The notes below the pieces were generated by a model. The model saw only the letters and a program-made list of their open reading frames with translations. It had not been told where the DNA came from and searched no databases. From assembly GCF_001586775.1 (NCBI RefSeq), contig NZ_LQXS01000001.1, forward strand, positions 1,054,001 through 1,118,000: 64,000 bases of DNA, read 5' to 3'. The position numbers were made by a program, and so were the translations under genes. This DNA comes from Sphingobacterium populi (GTDB lineage Bacteria; Bacteroidota; Bacteroidia; Sphingobacteriales; Sphingobacteriaceae). Below, piece by piece: positions 57,081 to 64,000 of the stretch. Each line of letters opens with the position of its first letter. Position 1 is the first letter of the stretch.

Positions 57081-59207
57081 CTATTGGTTACGGTAATGAT
57101 ATTGATACTCTTCGATTAGTTTCCCATCTTGATCCCAAACTGCTTTTAAGCGATTGTGTTCATCATATTCGTACGATATTCGCCGACCGGCAGGATCTGT
57201 TTGTGTAGTCATCCCTTGCAATGTATGGTGCGTAAAGCTGATCAATTGGGCTTCGGCAGGCATTCCAGTCCTAAGAGGCTGGATAAATGCTGCGATCTCT
57301 GCATCTGTTGGCGATTTCTTATTTCGGAATACATCAATAGCAGCTGGGCCACCTAATAACGTTTGTATTTGACTATACTCTAGGTTACTTACTTGTGCGA
57401 TCAATCTCGTACCACCATAACTCCAAATGTAATTAACTTTTGGACCCAAAACTTGCTGCGCGGAAAGTGGTGCCCCATACTGATCATATTGCAAGTAAAC
57501 GATCCTGTCTTCCTCCGCCATTTCTCTCTTTTGGGTCTTGACACTATCAGGTGCGAAAAAATTATTATGCCATTTCAAATACCTAGTTGTTTTTTTTATC
57601 AGTTGAGTGCTTCCAATAGATATTTTCTCCTCAATAATAGGGCTAATTATATTTTTACCGAGCATTTCCTGATAGGTACCCGCATCGACATGATTCGCTG
57701 TAAAATCATGAGGATATTTAAATTGGCTTTTATATACTCGGCCACGGCTATCGGTCGTGGTAGTTTCCTTGAGTTGGTAATAATTGGAATCATAAATGTA
57801 GTTGGTGGTGGTAACCGCCGATGTGCCTCCCGATACCAATTCGGCATCCACACTTTTCGTTAAATAAGCCCTGCCATTCATCGGCGATATATCTTTCATG
57901 ACAAACCAATGAGGTTGCCCTGAAGGGTCAATGGACGGATTCGATGATGCACCATACCAAGCAAACTTTACTGGAGCAAAAATGACTGATCTAAATCTTT
58001 CCACACGTTGCGTATTCGTCGCATACGTGTTACTATTTAAGCCGTAGGTATTTTCAAGTTTTCTTATCAAGACATTATTACTGTCGTAGATTTCTTCTTT
58101 TAATAGTTTGCCGTAATAGTAACTCGCTACCTGAGGTTCGATGAATGGAAAAGTTTCGGATATATAGGGTTGGGATTCAGCAAAACTTGTAAATGTCCTA
58201 ACTGATTTGCCCAAATTACCTTCCAAACCAATTGTCCGTTCCGTAACTCTTCTATACACTTCTGGACTTCCGTTGACAAAGACCGCATTGTGAATAGCGC
58301 CCGTGGTTCTTATGAGATAATTGGTATTACTAGGTGAAATAAAATAACTATCTTGCAATGCCATATTAGGAACACTCCTTGCTTCGTAGGCAACCAAATA
58401 ACTGTATACAGGCCTTATTCCCAAGGTACCTGAGGGTGTTACACCATCTTTTAGTAAATAGTCATATTCTCTAACTTTTACTGGCGTGCTGCTAATACCA
58501 TCGTAATCGGACAGTTTTTTCACTCTTAGTCCTCCTATATAAGGTTGTACATGCCGTAATACGGTGTCGTAACTGGTTCCAGGATTTATCTCTCGCCTCG
58601 TTATCTGCGCATAATCATGATAATCAGTATGGTTTATCAAAGAAATACGAAAATGGTAATTACCGTTCTTAACTAAATTGTTCACACTAAACTGCGCCTG
58701 TATCGCACCATAGTTTGATGTAAAATTGATGGTCCTAGTGAATATCATTTGATTCGATTTATTATATAAATCGAATTTCATAGCAGCAGAGGCTCTTCCA
58801 TCGTACTGCAAATCTGCCGTAAACCAAGTGGTAGTATTACTTTCTCCCTGAAACAAAAATGGTAAAGAAGTGTATTGCTGGCTGCCATCGACAGCAACAC
58901 TCTCGAATTTGTCAGTATATGGTGGAAGTTGTATGGTTACCGGTAGATTTTGATCTAACCATTGGTCTTTTGCTTGATTCGCTTCCAATTCAAATACAGT
59001 ATATCCGCCTGTAGGATAGGTGATACGCTCTAAACTAGCCGCTTTAACACGTAGATAATCCGTATCTCGATTGCCGCCCAACAATTTTTTATACGGCGGA
59101 AAGTCGCCGCCGGGCATTCTAAAATATTCTAATGGAAAGAGTGTCGCCTGATGATTTTCGTTCGCATACCCCCAATGATCTATTTGATTACTTAATCTCG
59201 CTGGCAA
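57081..59207 (-). CDS. RHS-like companion protein, N-terminus lost
   Basis: The visible 708 residues start in mid-domain: codons upstream of the annotated Met still read as protein (LLKPYTFQYSSTALPARLSNQ) back to about 59255. There the sequence switches to an unrelated ATPase gene, so the true start and signal peptide are gone. Recognisable parts are SNQIDHWGYANENH, RITYPTGGYTVFELEANQ and the C-terminal ISYEYDEHNRLKAVWDQDGK, which is YD-repeat-like. In Bacteroidetes a large protein of this kind commonly precedes the tip-carrying RHS protein. Here it ends 12 bases before it, so they were once one operon. As it stands it lacks an export signal and is probably non-functional. Confidence 0.7.
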   Translation of the reverse strand: MPARLSNQIDHWGYANENHQATLFPLEYFRMPGGDFPPYKKLLGGNRDTDYLRVKAASLERITYPTGGYTVFELEANQAKDQWLDQNLPVTIQLPPYTDKFESVAVDGSQQYTSLPFLFQGESNTTTWFTADLQYDGRASAAMKFDLYNKSNQMIFTRTINFTSNYGAIQAQFSVNNLVKNGNYHFRISLINHTDYHDYAQITRREINPGTSYDTVLRHVQPYIGGLRVKKLSDYDGISSTPVKVREYDYLLKDGVTPSGTLGIRPVYSYLVAYEARSVPNMALQDSYFISPSNTNYLIRTTGAIHNAVFVNGSPEVYRRVTERTIGLEGNLGKSVRTFTSFAESQPYISETFPFIEPQVASYYYGKLLKEEIYDSNNVLIRKLENTYGLNSNTYATNTQRVERFRSVIFAPVKFAWYGASSNPSIDPSGQPHWFVMKDISPMNGRAYLTKSVDAELVSGGTSAVTTTNYIYDSNYYQLKETTTTDSRGRVYKSQFKYPHDFTANHVDAGTYQEMLGKNIISPIIEEKISIGSTQLIKKTTRYLKWHNNFFAPDSVKTQKREMAEEDRIVYLQYDQYGAPLSAQQVLGPKVNYIWSYGGTRLIAQVSNLEYSQIQTLLGGPAAIDVFRNKKSPTDAEIAAFIQPLRTGMPAEAQLISFTHHTLQGMTTQTDPAGRRISYEYDEHNRLKAVWDQDGKLIEEYQYHYRNQ

Positions 59208-59239
59208 TGCCGTGGAAGAATATTGAAATGTATAGGGTT

Positions 59240-60158
59240 TTAATAGTGTCTCATCCTGCGCTGGTACTCCATGATTTTACCATCCTGCTCGCTGCTGCCG
59301 TCCATATAGAGCAATATACAGCGGTTGGCATTATCCTCATACAGTTTCTCCCATGTCGTACAGCCGCTGAAGCAGACCGGCCCTTCCACGTTCAGCGTCA
59401 CCGTTTTAAGGTTGCCCTTATTGTCCTTCAATGTTACGGTTTTGCTGATCCGCCGCTTGCTCTGCAATTCTCTTAGTGGATACAGCACCGATTCCGCTCC
59501 GTCAAGGTCTTCGATCAATAGCAGTTTGTGCTTCAGTTCTTCTCGTCCAAAGTAATAGAAGGCATTGCTCGACAACGTGGTTATTTCCAGTTTGTCCTCC
59601 TCCGGCATCAGTTCGCTCACCTTTTCCTGCAGCCATGTCTTGCCCGTGCCGCTCGCACCCAGACACATCAGGTGCAGCGGCACATGACGTTTTCGGCTCG
59701 TATAGGTCAGGTAGGCGATCAGGGCATGGTTTCCTCACCGATCACGCCGCTCTGTGCAATAGCCTCTTCTGTCCGCTGGATCAGGTGAACTTCAATGCTT
59801 CTTTGCGCTCGCTCTCGGTAAGTTCCCTTTTTTCTGCCTGCTTGGGCTTCATCTCTTCCAACCGCTCACTGCGGTAACTTTCAAGGGCGGTGGTCAGGTT
59901 TCCGATCAGTGCCGCCATCTCGGATTCCGTTCGGTCCAGTACCTCCGATGCACGCTCGGCCAGCTGGCCGCACTGGATGCCATTGTACAGGTCAAGGTTA
60001 TGACGGTACGTTTTCTCCGTTTTGCCTGTTAGGGTAAGTTTCAGCGCCACGCGCAGGCGGTCAAGCCCTGTCAGCTTGATACCGCCCAGTACCGTGACAT
60101 GAAAGCCGGATTCCGTGAACAGCAGCAGTTCGGGGTTGTCCGTGATCAGTTTACCCAT
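59240..60158 (-). pseudogene. Mobile-element ATPase/primase-like gene, two frameshifts and 3' truncation
   Basis: Starts at ATG 60158 (MGKLITDNPELLLFTESG... GGIKLTGLDRLRVALKLTLTG), a sequence typical of helicase/primase-like proteins of Bacteroidetes mobile elements. The frame breaks near 59795 (TTGAAGTT, expected TTGGAAGTT) and again near 59733 (ACCATGCC, expected ACCAATGCC). It then continues ALIAYLTYTSRKRHVPLHL, Walker A GASGTGKTW and Walker B LLLIEDLDG, to a stop at 59240. The protein is cut short at EYQRR, where the RHS gene takes over. Its start overlaps the SymE-like gene by 8 bases. The exact family is not certain. Confidence 0.65.
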
Positions 60159-60360
60159 TGCCTCTTGTGATGATGAGCCTGTCCTTGCTGACCGTGATAT
60201 CCAGCTTCTGTCCGCCGGTAAAGCCCATTTCTTCCAGCCATACAACTGATAGCCGGAGTTCGGGAACGACCCTGCCGTCCCCATAGCGGTAACGCTTTTG
60301 TAGCGTTGTCTTTCTCTTCTGTGATGATGCAATATATTTTTTATTTTTCTTTTTTAACAC
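60151..60360 (-). CDS. SymE-like small protein
   Basis: This 69-residue basic protein has the SymE_toxin pattern in its second half: RVVPELRLSVVWLEEMGFTGGQKLDITVSKDRLIIT, a small swapped-hairpin-like fold related to AbrB/MazE. In E. coli SymE is linked to RNA cleavage or nucleoid effects; in Bacteroidetes similar genes often sit at the front of mobile elements. It overlaps the downstream ATPase gene and is divergent from an XRE regulator across a 120-bp region with repeated operator-like sites. The start is unsure: GTG 60360 is followed by a Lys-rich stretch, and a later start is possible. Confidence 0.6.
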   Translation of the reverse strand: MLKKKNKKYIASSQKRKTTLQKRYRYGDGRVVPELRLSVVWLEEMGFTGGQKLDITVSKDRLIITRGNG

Positions 60361-60362
60361 CT

Positions 60363-60394
60363 ATATATCACAAATCTAAAAGATATATCACAAA
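60363..60394. promoter_or_regulatory. Two direct repeats ATATATCACAAA between SymE-like gene and XRE regulator
   Basis: ATATATCACAAA occurs at 60363-60374 and 60383-60394, 20 bases apart (about two helical turns). On the minus strand they overlap TAGATTTG (60378 to 60371), an exact Bacteroidetes -7 match. The divergent XRE protein is the obvious candidate to bind here. Confidence 0.5.
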
Positions 60395-60480
60395 AAAGAC
60401 TTATTTTATTTTGATAGGATATTTATATCATTAATTTTTGTATTAATGCCGAGGATATGGCATTTTAATGACTGATAGGT

Positions 60481-60813
60481 ATGACTCTTGAACAAAGATT
60501 GATAACATTGAGAAAGGCTAAGAAGCTCTCGCAGGGCGATCTGGGCAAGAAAGTGGGAACTTCCGGTGATATCATCGGCCGGTATGAAAGGGACGAGGTT
60601 ACGCCCTCTGTGGAAGTAGCCTCTAAACTGGCTGATGTACTCGATGTGTCGCTGGACTATCTTTCGGGAAAGACGGATACACTATTGGATTCTGCTACGC
60701 TCGGCAGGATCATGGAGATATCCGTGATGCCCGAAGACGACCAGAAACAGGTATTTCTTGGGCTTGATGCACTTATAAGGGATTATAAGGCCAGAAAAGC
60801 TTATGCGCAATAA
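60481..60813 (+). CDS. XRE-family transcriptional regulator
   Basis: The 110-residue protein is a classic phage-type helix-turn-helix: LITLRKAKKLSQGDLGKKVGTSGDIIGRYERDEVTPSVEVASKLADVLDVSLDYLSG occupies residues 8-64, followed by a helical tail (PEDDQKQVFLGLDALIRDY). It is divergent from the SymE-like/ATPase pair and probably represses it through the repeats at 60363-60394. The base composition of this gene and the ATPase is visibly more GC-rich than the RHS genes on either side, consistent with separate origin. Confidence 0.85.
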   Translation: MTLEQRLITLRKAKKLSQGDLGKKVGTSGDIIGRYERDEVTPSVEVASKLADVLDVSLDYLSGKTDTLLDSATLGRIMEISVMPEDDQKQVFLGLDALIRDYKARKAYAQ

Positions 60814-60869
60814 ATAACAAAGGCCGATCAAATAACCGGGCTTCGCTATCAAGCATATATTATATTCGC

Positions 60870-61274
60870 CTATAACGAAAGCAGCTTCAATCGACCAACT
60901 ATCAGTAAACTTACGCAGCTAGCTAGTATATATGGCAAACAAATAGCAACAAATAACTCTGATTTAAGGTGTACATCTATATAGACCTGCCACAACCCCT
61001 TTTCATTTTCTTTTAGGAAGTATATGATAATGGGAACAAGCAGATAAACTATAACAGTTGTTACACCCAAACCAAGTAAAAGGGCTTGCTGCCTTAGAAG
61101 ACTCAGAACAATTAGTCCAATCGAAGAAAAAAGAACTGCTAAACAGATGATCCTGACAACTATTGAGATCATAATCATTCCTCTTGGATTACCCTGAACA
61201 AGATTGATGATGATATTAAAAAAAAGATCAACAACGATCAATAGACACGTATATATTAATAAGCTCTTTGCCAT
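60870..61274 (-). CDS. Four-helix membrane protein, probable immunity protein
   Basis: The 134-residue protein has four hydrophobic segments (about 5-27, 34-60, 65-90 and 108-130), for example [21 protein letters not shown] and [23 protein letters not shown]. No family recognised. Its start lies inside the end of the RHS tip gene (19-base overlap with 61256-62038), so it is positioned as that tip's immunity. An integral membrane immunity protein would fit a toxin acting at or across the inner membrane, but that is inference. Confidence 0.6.
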   Translation of the reverse strand: MAKSLLIYTCLLIVVDLFFNIIINLVQGNPRGMIMISIVVRIICLAVLFSSIGLIVLSLLRQQALLLGLGVTTVIVYLLVPIIIYFLKENEKGLWQVYIDVHLKSELFVAICLPYILASCVSLLIVGRLKLLSL

Positions 61275-62038
61275 CCTGCTTTTTTGTAAGTTTGTTGGAG
61301 TTTATAAAAATTTGTTACCTTTCCTGCTCCATGGTTATATCGATCTTGCGCCTTCAACAGATTGCCCTCAAAGCGTAGTGCACCAGTAACACCAGGCCCA
61401 TAAATTGACTGACCTTTAGACATTTTGCTAAGAACACTTATCGTCGATGCAGACTGTTGTTCGTAAAGAGGCTGAACGACATTAAACTGCTCATTCCTTA
61501 AAGTTGCGGCATCCCAAGCTTCAGCTGTTGCACCTTTCATAACAGGACCATTATAAAGATCTCTAAGATTATCAAAGACATCATTGAATATGGCTTTATT
61601 GCCCGCATTTGCAAAACTCACAACATCATCACCAGCCCACCAAGCAATTAACGGATTATCCATATTCGACATCTGACCAGCAACAATATTAGCAGCCCCA
61701 GGCCAATTATTATCAAATCCTTTCGCATCAATCTTATCGGCAAACCAACCATAGAAATCTCTTCGTTGGCTGATAGTCGAGTACTCATTATAACCATCAC
61801 CTTTTTGTAGATTGACCTCGTTAGCCTTACCCCAAACTGAGGTTCTCTTTTCTCGATCGGATTTCAACCAATGTCCATCACTTCCATCTAATTTACCATT
61901 GGGATTGTCAGCATAGTAGGCATCCTCATCATCATACTCCCTGAAGTACCTTCCATCAGGATCGATAAAACGTATAGGGTTATTAGCAGTATAAGTATAT
62001 GGAGAATAGGAATAATAGGTTTCCGCCAGCGGATCCAC
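61256..62038 (-). CDS. Displaced RHS tip cassette A with uncharacterised toxin domain
   Basis: Homology to RHS proteins starts upstream of the first possible start codon, near 62095 ([21 protein letters not shown]). It continues through [28 protein letters not shown] and then a unique domain of about 230 residues ([20 protein letters not shown], ...[20 protein letters not shown], ...[20 protein letters not shown]). There is no signal peptide and no YD repeats, so it is an orphan C-terminal cassette, translated if at all from a GTG or after recombination. The toxin activity is not recognisable to me. Its stop overlaps the start of a membrane protein gene. Confidence 0.65.
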   Translation of the reverse strand: MDPLAETYYSYSPYTYTANNPIRFIDPDGRYFREYDDEDAYYADNPNGKLDGSDGHWLKSDREKRTSVWGKANEVNLQKGDGYNEYSTISQRRDFYGWFADKIDAKGFDNNWPGAANIVAGQMSNMDNPLIAWWAGDDVVSFANAGNKAIFNDVFDNLRDLYNGPVMKGATAEAWDAATLRNEQFNVVQPLYEQQSASTISVLSKMSKGQSIYGPGVTGALRFEGNLLKAQDRYNHGAGKVTNFYKLQQTYKKAGWQRAY

Positions 62039-62090
62039 GACGTTCCACCTCCCTATCTCGGCGTCATAGAACCTTGCGCCGTAGTCGTAC
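62031..62090 (-). repeat. Conserved RHS junction block, cassette A
   Basis: Codes for [20 protein letters not shown]; matches the blocks at 54288-54345 and 63382-63440. Upstream of it the sequence is the end of another immunity gene, so this is where the cassette was joined. Confidence 0.7.
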
Positions 62091-62120
62091 TGGAAACATT
62101 CCAGCTATTCCCATTGTTCA

Positions 62121-62681
62121 TTATTCTATTGCTATCCAATTTTTAGAAGACACTACAAATTCCTGCTCTTTATGCTTGATATCTCTATAAAATAAATGCA
62201 ATCTTATCTTTTTATCATTCTTATTTATCTGAAATAGATCAGGCATACCACCAATTACAAAAGATTCTTCACAAAAAGCTTTGAGTTCTAATGTTATAGA
62301 ATCGACCTCAAAACAATTAGTAAAGATAGACCTACCATCAACCAACAACCCAGAAGAATAAACCTTGAATTCATGATTTTCGTTTTCAATTACTATTTGA
62401 CTATGAGTAAATTGAGCAAGGTTTGGTTTAGATTTAAATAAGTTTGTAGATTCTCTATAATATGGACAACCAGCACTAAATAAAGCGCCATCAAAATTCA
62501 AGACTCTGTCATGATTTGCCTCTAAAGTTATTTTATAACTATTATTTTTTAACTTTCCTACTTTAGAAACCTGCATCTGTATATCGACCAGAATTACATC
62601 TTCTTTCTTCTCTTCATGAAAACATGCTAATTGAAGAAACGTAAGAAAAAATAAGAAAAGATACCTAATGTCTTTTTTCAT
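62121..62681 (-). CDS. Lipoprotein, probable immunity protein for cassette B
   Basis: The 186-residue protein has a lipoprotein signal (FLTFLQLAC, Cys 20) followed by a Glu/Lys-rich linker and a beta-rich domain ([20 protein letters not shown], ...[17 protein letters not shown], ...[19 protein letters not shown]). No family recognised. Its start overlaps the end of the HExxH-containing tip gene by 17 bases. The same toxin-end/immunity-start overlap occurs at the other pairs here. It ends 26 bases before the RHS homology of cassette A begins. Confidence 0.6.
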   Translation of the reverse strand: MKKDIRYLFLFFLTFLQLACFHEEKKEDVILVDIQMQVSKVGKLKNNSYKITLEANHDRVLNFDGALFSAGCPYYRESTNLFKSKPNLAQFTHSQIVIENENHEFKVYSSGLLVDGRSIFTNCFEVDSITLELKAFCEESFVIGGMPDLFQINKNDKKIRLHLFYRDIKHKEQEFVVSSKNWIAIE

Positions 62682-63471
62682 AAGTATTTACAGATTTTTT
62701 AAAACTTGATGTGGTTTTATTCCAAGAAGGCACCGATCTTTGATAGCCTATAGCGTCCCTTTCGAGCGTATTCACATCTGATCTCCTCATAAGCCCTTGC
62801 CGAAATTCAGACATCTGCCAGAGATGTCGCTTTTCGTGAGCTATTGTATTCCTTGTATTATAAGGGTTAGTAAAAATGCTACCTCTCATTTGGGGATCAA
62901 CTTCGATATTGAAACTTGTCTCAAAAATACTAGCTGCTCCCGAAACATATCCATCGGCGTTCATTTGAAATCCAATAACGCCTAGACTACCACTTTTTCT
63001 TTGATTTGATATAAAAGATACGGTAGTTTCTGTGGTCTTCATTTCTAAGAAAACGTTTAAGCCACCTTCTGCATGATGCCATTGAGATTTTACGTAATCT
63101 AGCAATTGTTCCTCACTGGCTACCCACTGGTAATCCTTGGATAACTGTGTTGAATTATTCTTGAGATCAGCCAAGTTATTTATCTTACCAGCATTATCAT
63201 TCACTAAAAACAAGTTCCCGTCATCTTTGCCATCATCATACACTACATCCCCTTTCTTATTTACACCAATGTTATCTTTTTCAAAAAAATCTTCAGGCCT
63301 CATCCCATCCGGATCTATAAATCTTATAGGATTGCCAAACGCATAATTGTACGGAGAATGCCTTCTCATCTGTACCGACAGCGGATCCACCACATTCCAC
63401 CTGCCTATCTCCGCATCATAGAACCTAGCGCCGTAATCGTATTTGCTAATCCTTACACCAACATGTATCAC
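62665..63471 (-). CDS. Displaced RHS tip cassette B with HExxH metallopeptidase-like tip
   Basis: The 268-residue frame begins within the tail of the preceding gene ([10 protein letters not shown]) and then shows the RHS junction ([48 protein letters not shown]). This part is closer to the main RHS protein than cassette A is. The unique tip has [19 protein letters not shown], an HExxH zinc motif (His212, Glu213, His216). Metallopeptidase activity is likely but unproven, and the third zinc ligand is not obvious. There is no signal peptide, so it is an orphan cassette unless recombined onto a full RHS core. Confidence 0.65.
   Translation of the reverse strand: MIHVGVRISKYDYGARFYDAEIGRWNVVDPLSVQMRRHSPYNYAFGNPIRFIDPDGMRPEDFFEKDNIGVNKKGDVVYDDGKDDGNLFLVNDNAGKINNLADLKNNSTQLSKDYQWVASEEQLLDYVKSQWHHAEGGLNVFLEMKTTETTVSFISNQRKSGSLGVIGFQMNADGYVSGAASIFETSFNIEVDPQMRGSIFTNPYNTRNTIAHEKRHLWQMSEFRQGLMRRSDVNTLERDAIGYQRSVPSWNKTTSSFKKSVNTYEKRH
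63382..63440 (-). repeat. Conserved RHS junction block, cassette B
   Basis: Codes for [20 protein letters not shown] and lies a few bases before the stop of the upstream immunity gene (63446). Shares the core CCTATCTCCGCATCATA with the main gene copy at 54288-54345. Confidence 0.75.
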
Positions 63472-63967
63472 TACGTATATCGACCCCTATCTTTTTTAAA
63501 TCCCTTTCAGAAGCTTTTACTAGGCTATCCAACAGATTTTGATAGTCATATTTTACCCCATGTTCCTGTTTAAAATTCTCAATATCATCCAATTTTTCAA
63601 ATAATTTATAATGATCATTATAATCTATAAATAGAGAAACGCATTTTTCAGTAGGCTTTAAATGTATAATCGTGTCTTTTCCGTTAATATCAATTGCTAA
63701 TTTATTTGGCTCTCCGATAGAAAAATCAAGACACTTTAGTAACAAACTTTTATCAATATAACTATCCTGATCAAAAAGGGTGTCTACGAAAGTGTTGCCA
63801 TCAAAGCTAATTGAAAGATGTTGATTTGATGAAAAAAACATCCCAGATGGATTGTAAAAAACTGAAACTTTAGTTATTTCATCTCCATTTTTCAACCCAC
63901 AGGAGAGACATAAACAGAGTAAAAATACAATAGCCAAATAAAAAATTATATTAAATAAGTTTTTCAT
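63446..63967 (-). CDS. Lipoprotein, probable immunity protein of a cassette beyond the right edge
   Basis: Starting at ATG 63967 ([24 protein letters not shown]) gives a 173-residue lipoprotein with lipobox LCLSC. The mature region is acidic, beta-rich at first ([24 protein letters not shown]) and then helical ([24 protein letters not shown]). No family recognised. Its 3' end runs into the RHS junction of cassette B. By the pattern of the locus its toxin partner should lie just upstream, outside the window. Confidence 0.6.
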   Translation of the reverse strand: MKNLFNIIFYLAIVFLLCLCLSCGLKNGDEITKVSVFYNPSGMFFSSNQHLSISFDGNTFVDTLFDQDSYIDKSLLLKCLDFSIGEPNKLAIDINGKDTIIHLKPTEKCVSLFIDYNDHYKLFEKLDDIENFKQEHGVKYDYQNLLDSLVKASERDLKKIGVDIRSDTCWCKD

Positions 63968-64000
63968 AGAATACAAAGATTTAGTTATTAAGAATCGGTC

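Noticed and set aside
59476..59877. Plus-strand frames opposite the ATPase gene
   Set aside because: GC-rich antisense shadows of a recognisable ATPase (Walker A and B on the minus strand).

Overview
The window looks like chromosome from a plant-polymer-degrading Bacteroidota, most plausibly a Sphingobacteriaceae relative. Four things point there: a SusC/SusD pair with a dense set of secreted glycosidases, fimbrillin-like lipoproteins ending in FISUMP-type domains, Bacteroidetes-style promoter elements (TAnnTTTG), and RHS proteins with Bacteroidetes-type cores. The taxonomic call is inference; there is no rRNA or core marker gene here.

Region 1 (1-40542) is a very large glucuronoarabinoxylan utilisation locus. 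At the left edge, on the plus strand, lie the end of a GH10 xylanase and a CE6-type acetyl esterase. Everything from 1546 to 40542 is on the minus strand and reads right to left. It opens with pentose-phosphate genes (transaldolase, split transketolase), followed by a CE1-type esterase, GH95, xylulokinase and xylose isomerase. Next come GH43-CBM6, a CE20-like esterase, two more GH43s, GH3 and GH115. A GPH-family sugar symporter follows, then GH10, a cytosolic GH43, GH67, GH97, a lipoprotein GH43 and GH127/146. SusC and SusD come last. Together these would trim acetyl, (methyl)glucuronic acid, arabinose, galactose and possibly ester-linked phenolic decorations, cut the backbone, import oligosaccharides and xylose, and feed xylulose-5-phosphate into the pentose phosphate pathway. 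Three of the enzyme genes (GH43 at 15072-16072, GH10 at 16081-17249, GH43 at 24238-25832) each carry one single-base loss that breaks the frame. Hairpins near 21400 and 31530 suggest the string is more than one transcript.

Region 2 (40543-49600) is a surface-protein island. About 2.9 kb is tandemly duplicated; each unit holds a promoter-like site overlapped by a palindrome, a structured leader, a 57-residue peptide gene and a 617-residue fimbrillin-like lipoprotein gene. A third, oppositely oriented fimbrillin/FISUMP lipoprotein gene and a decayed relative follow.

Region 3 (49600-52000) is a scar zone: an integrase N-terminal remnant, a decayed tail-fibre-like gene, and a broken IS3-family element (50661-51893) abutting it.

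Region 4 (52062-64000) is a polymorphic-toxin locus built from RHS/YD-repeat proteins. A main RHS protein, split by an in-frame TGA, ends in a JAMM-like tip and overlaps a lipoprotein gene that is probably its immunity gene. Around it are displaced RHS tip plus immunity cassettes, including one with an HExxH motif, and an orphan JAMM-like tip. Several cassettes restart at the same conserved RHS block. A fragment of a mobile element (XRE regulator, SymE-like gene, broken ATPase gene) separates two parts of the array and truncates one RHS gene. The array continues past the right edge.
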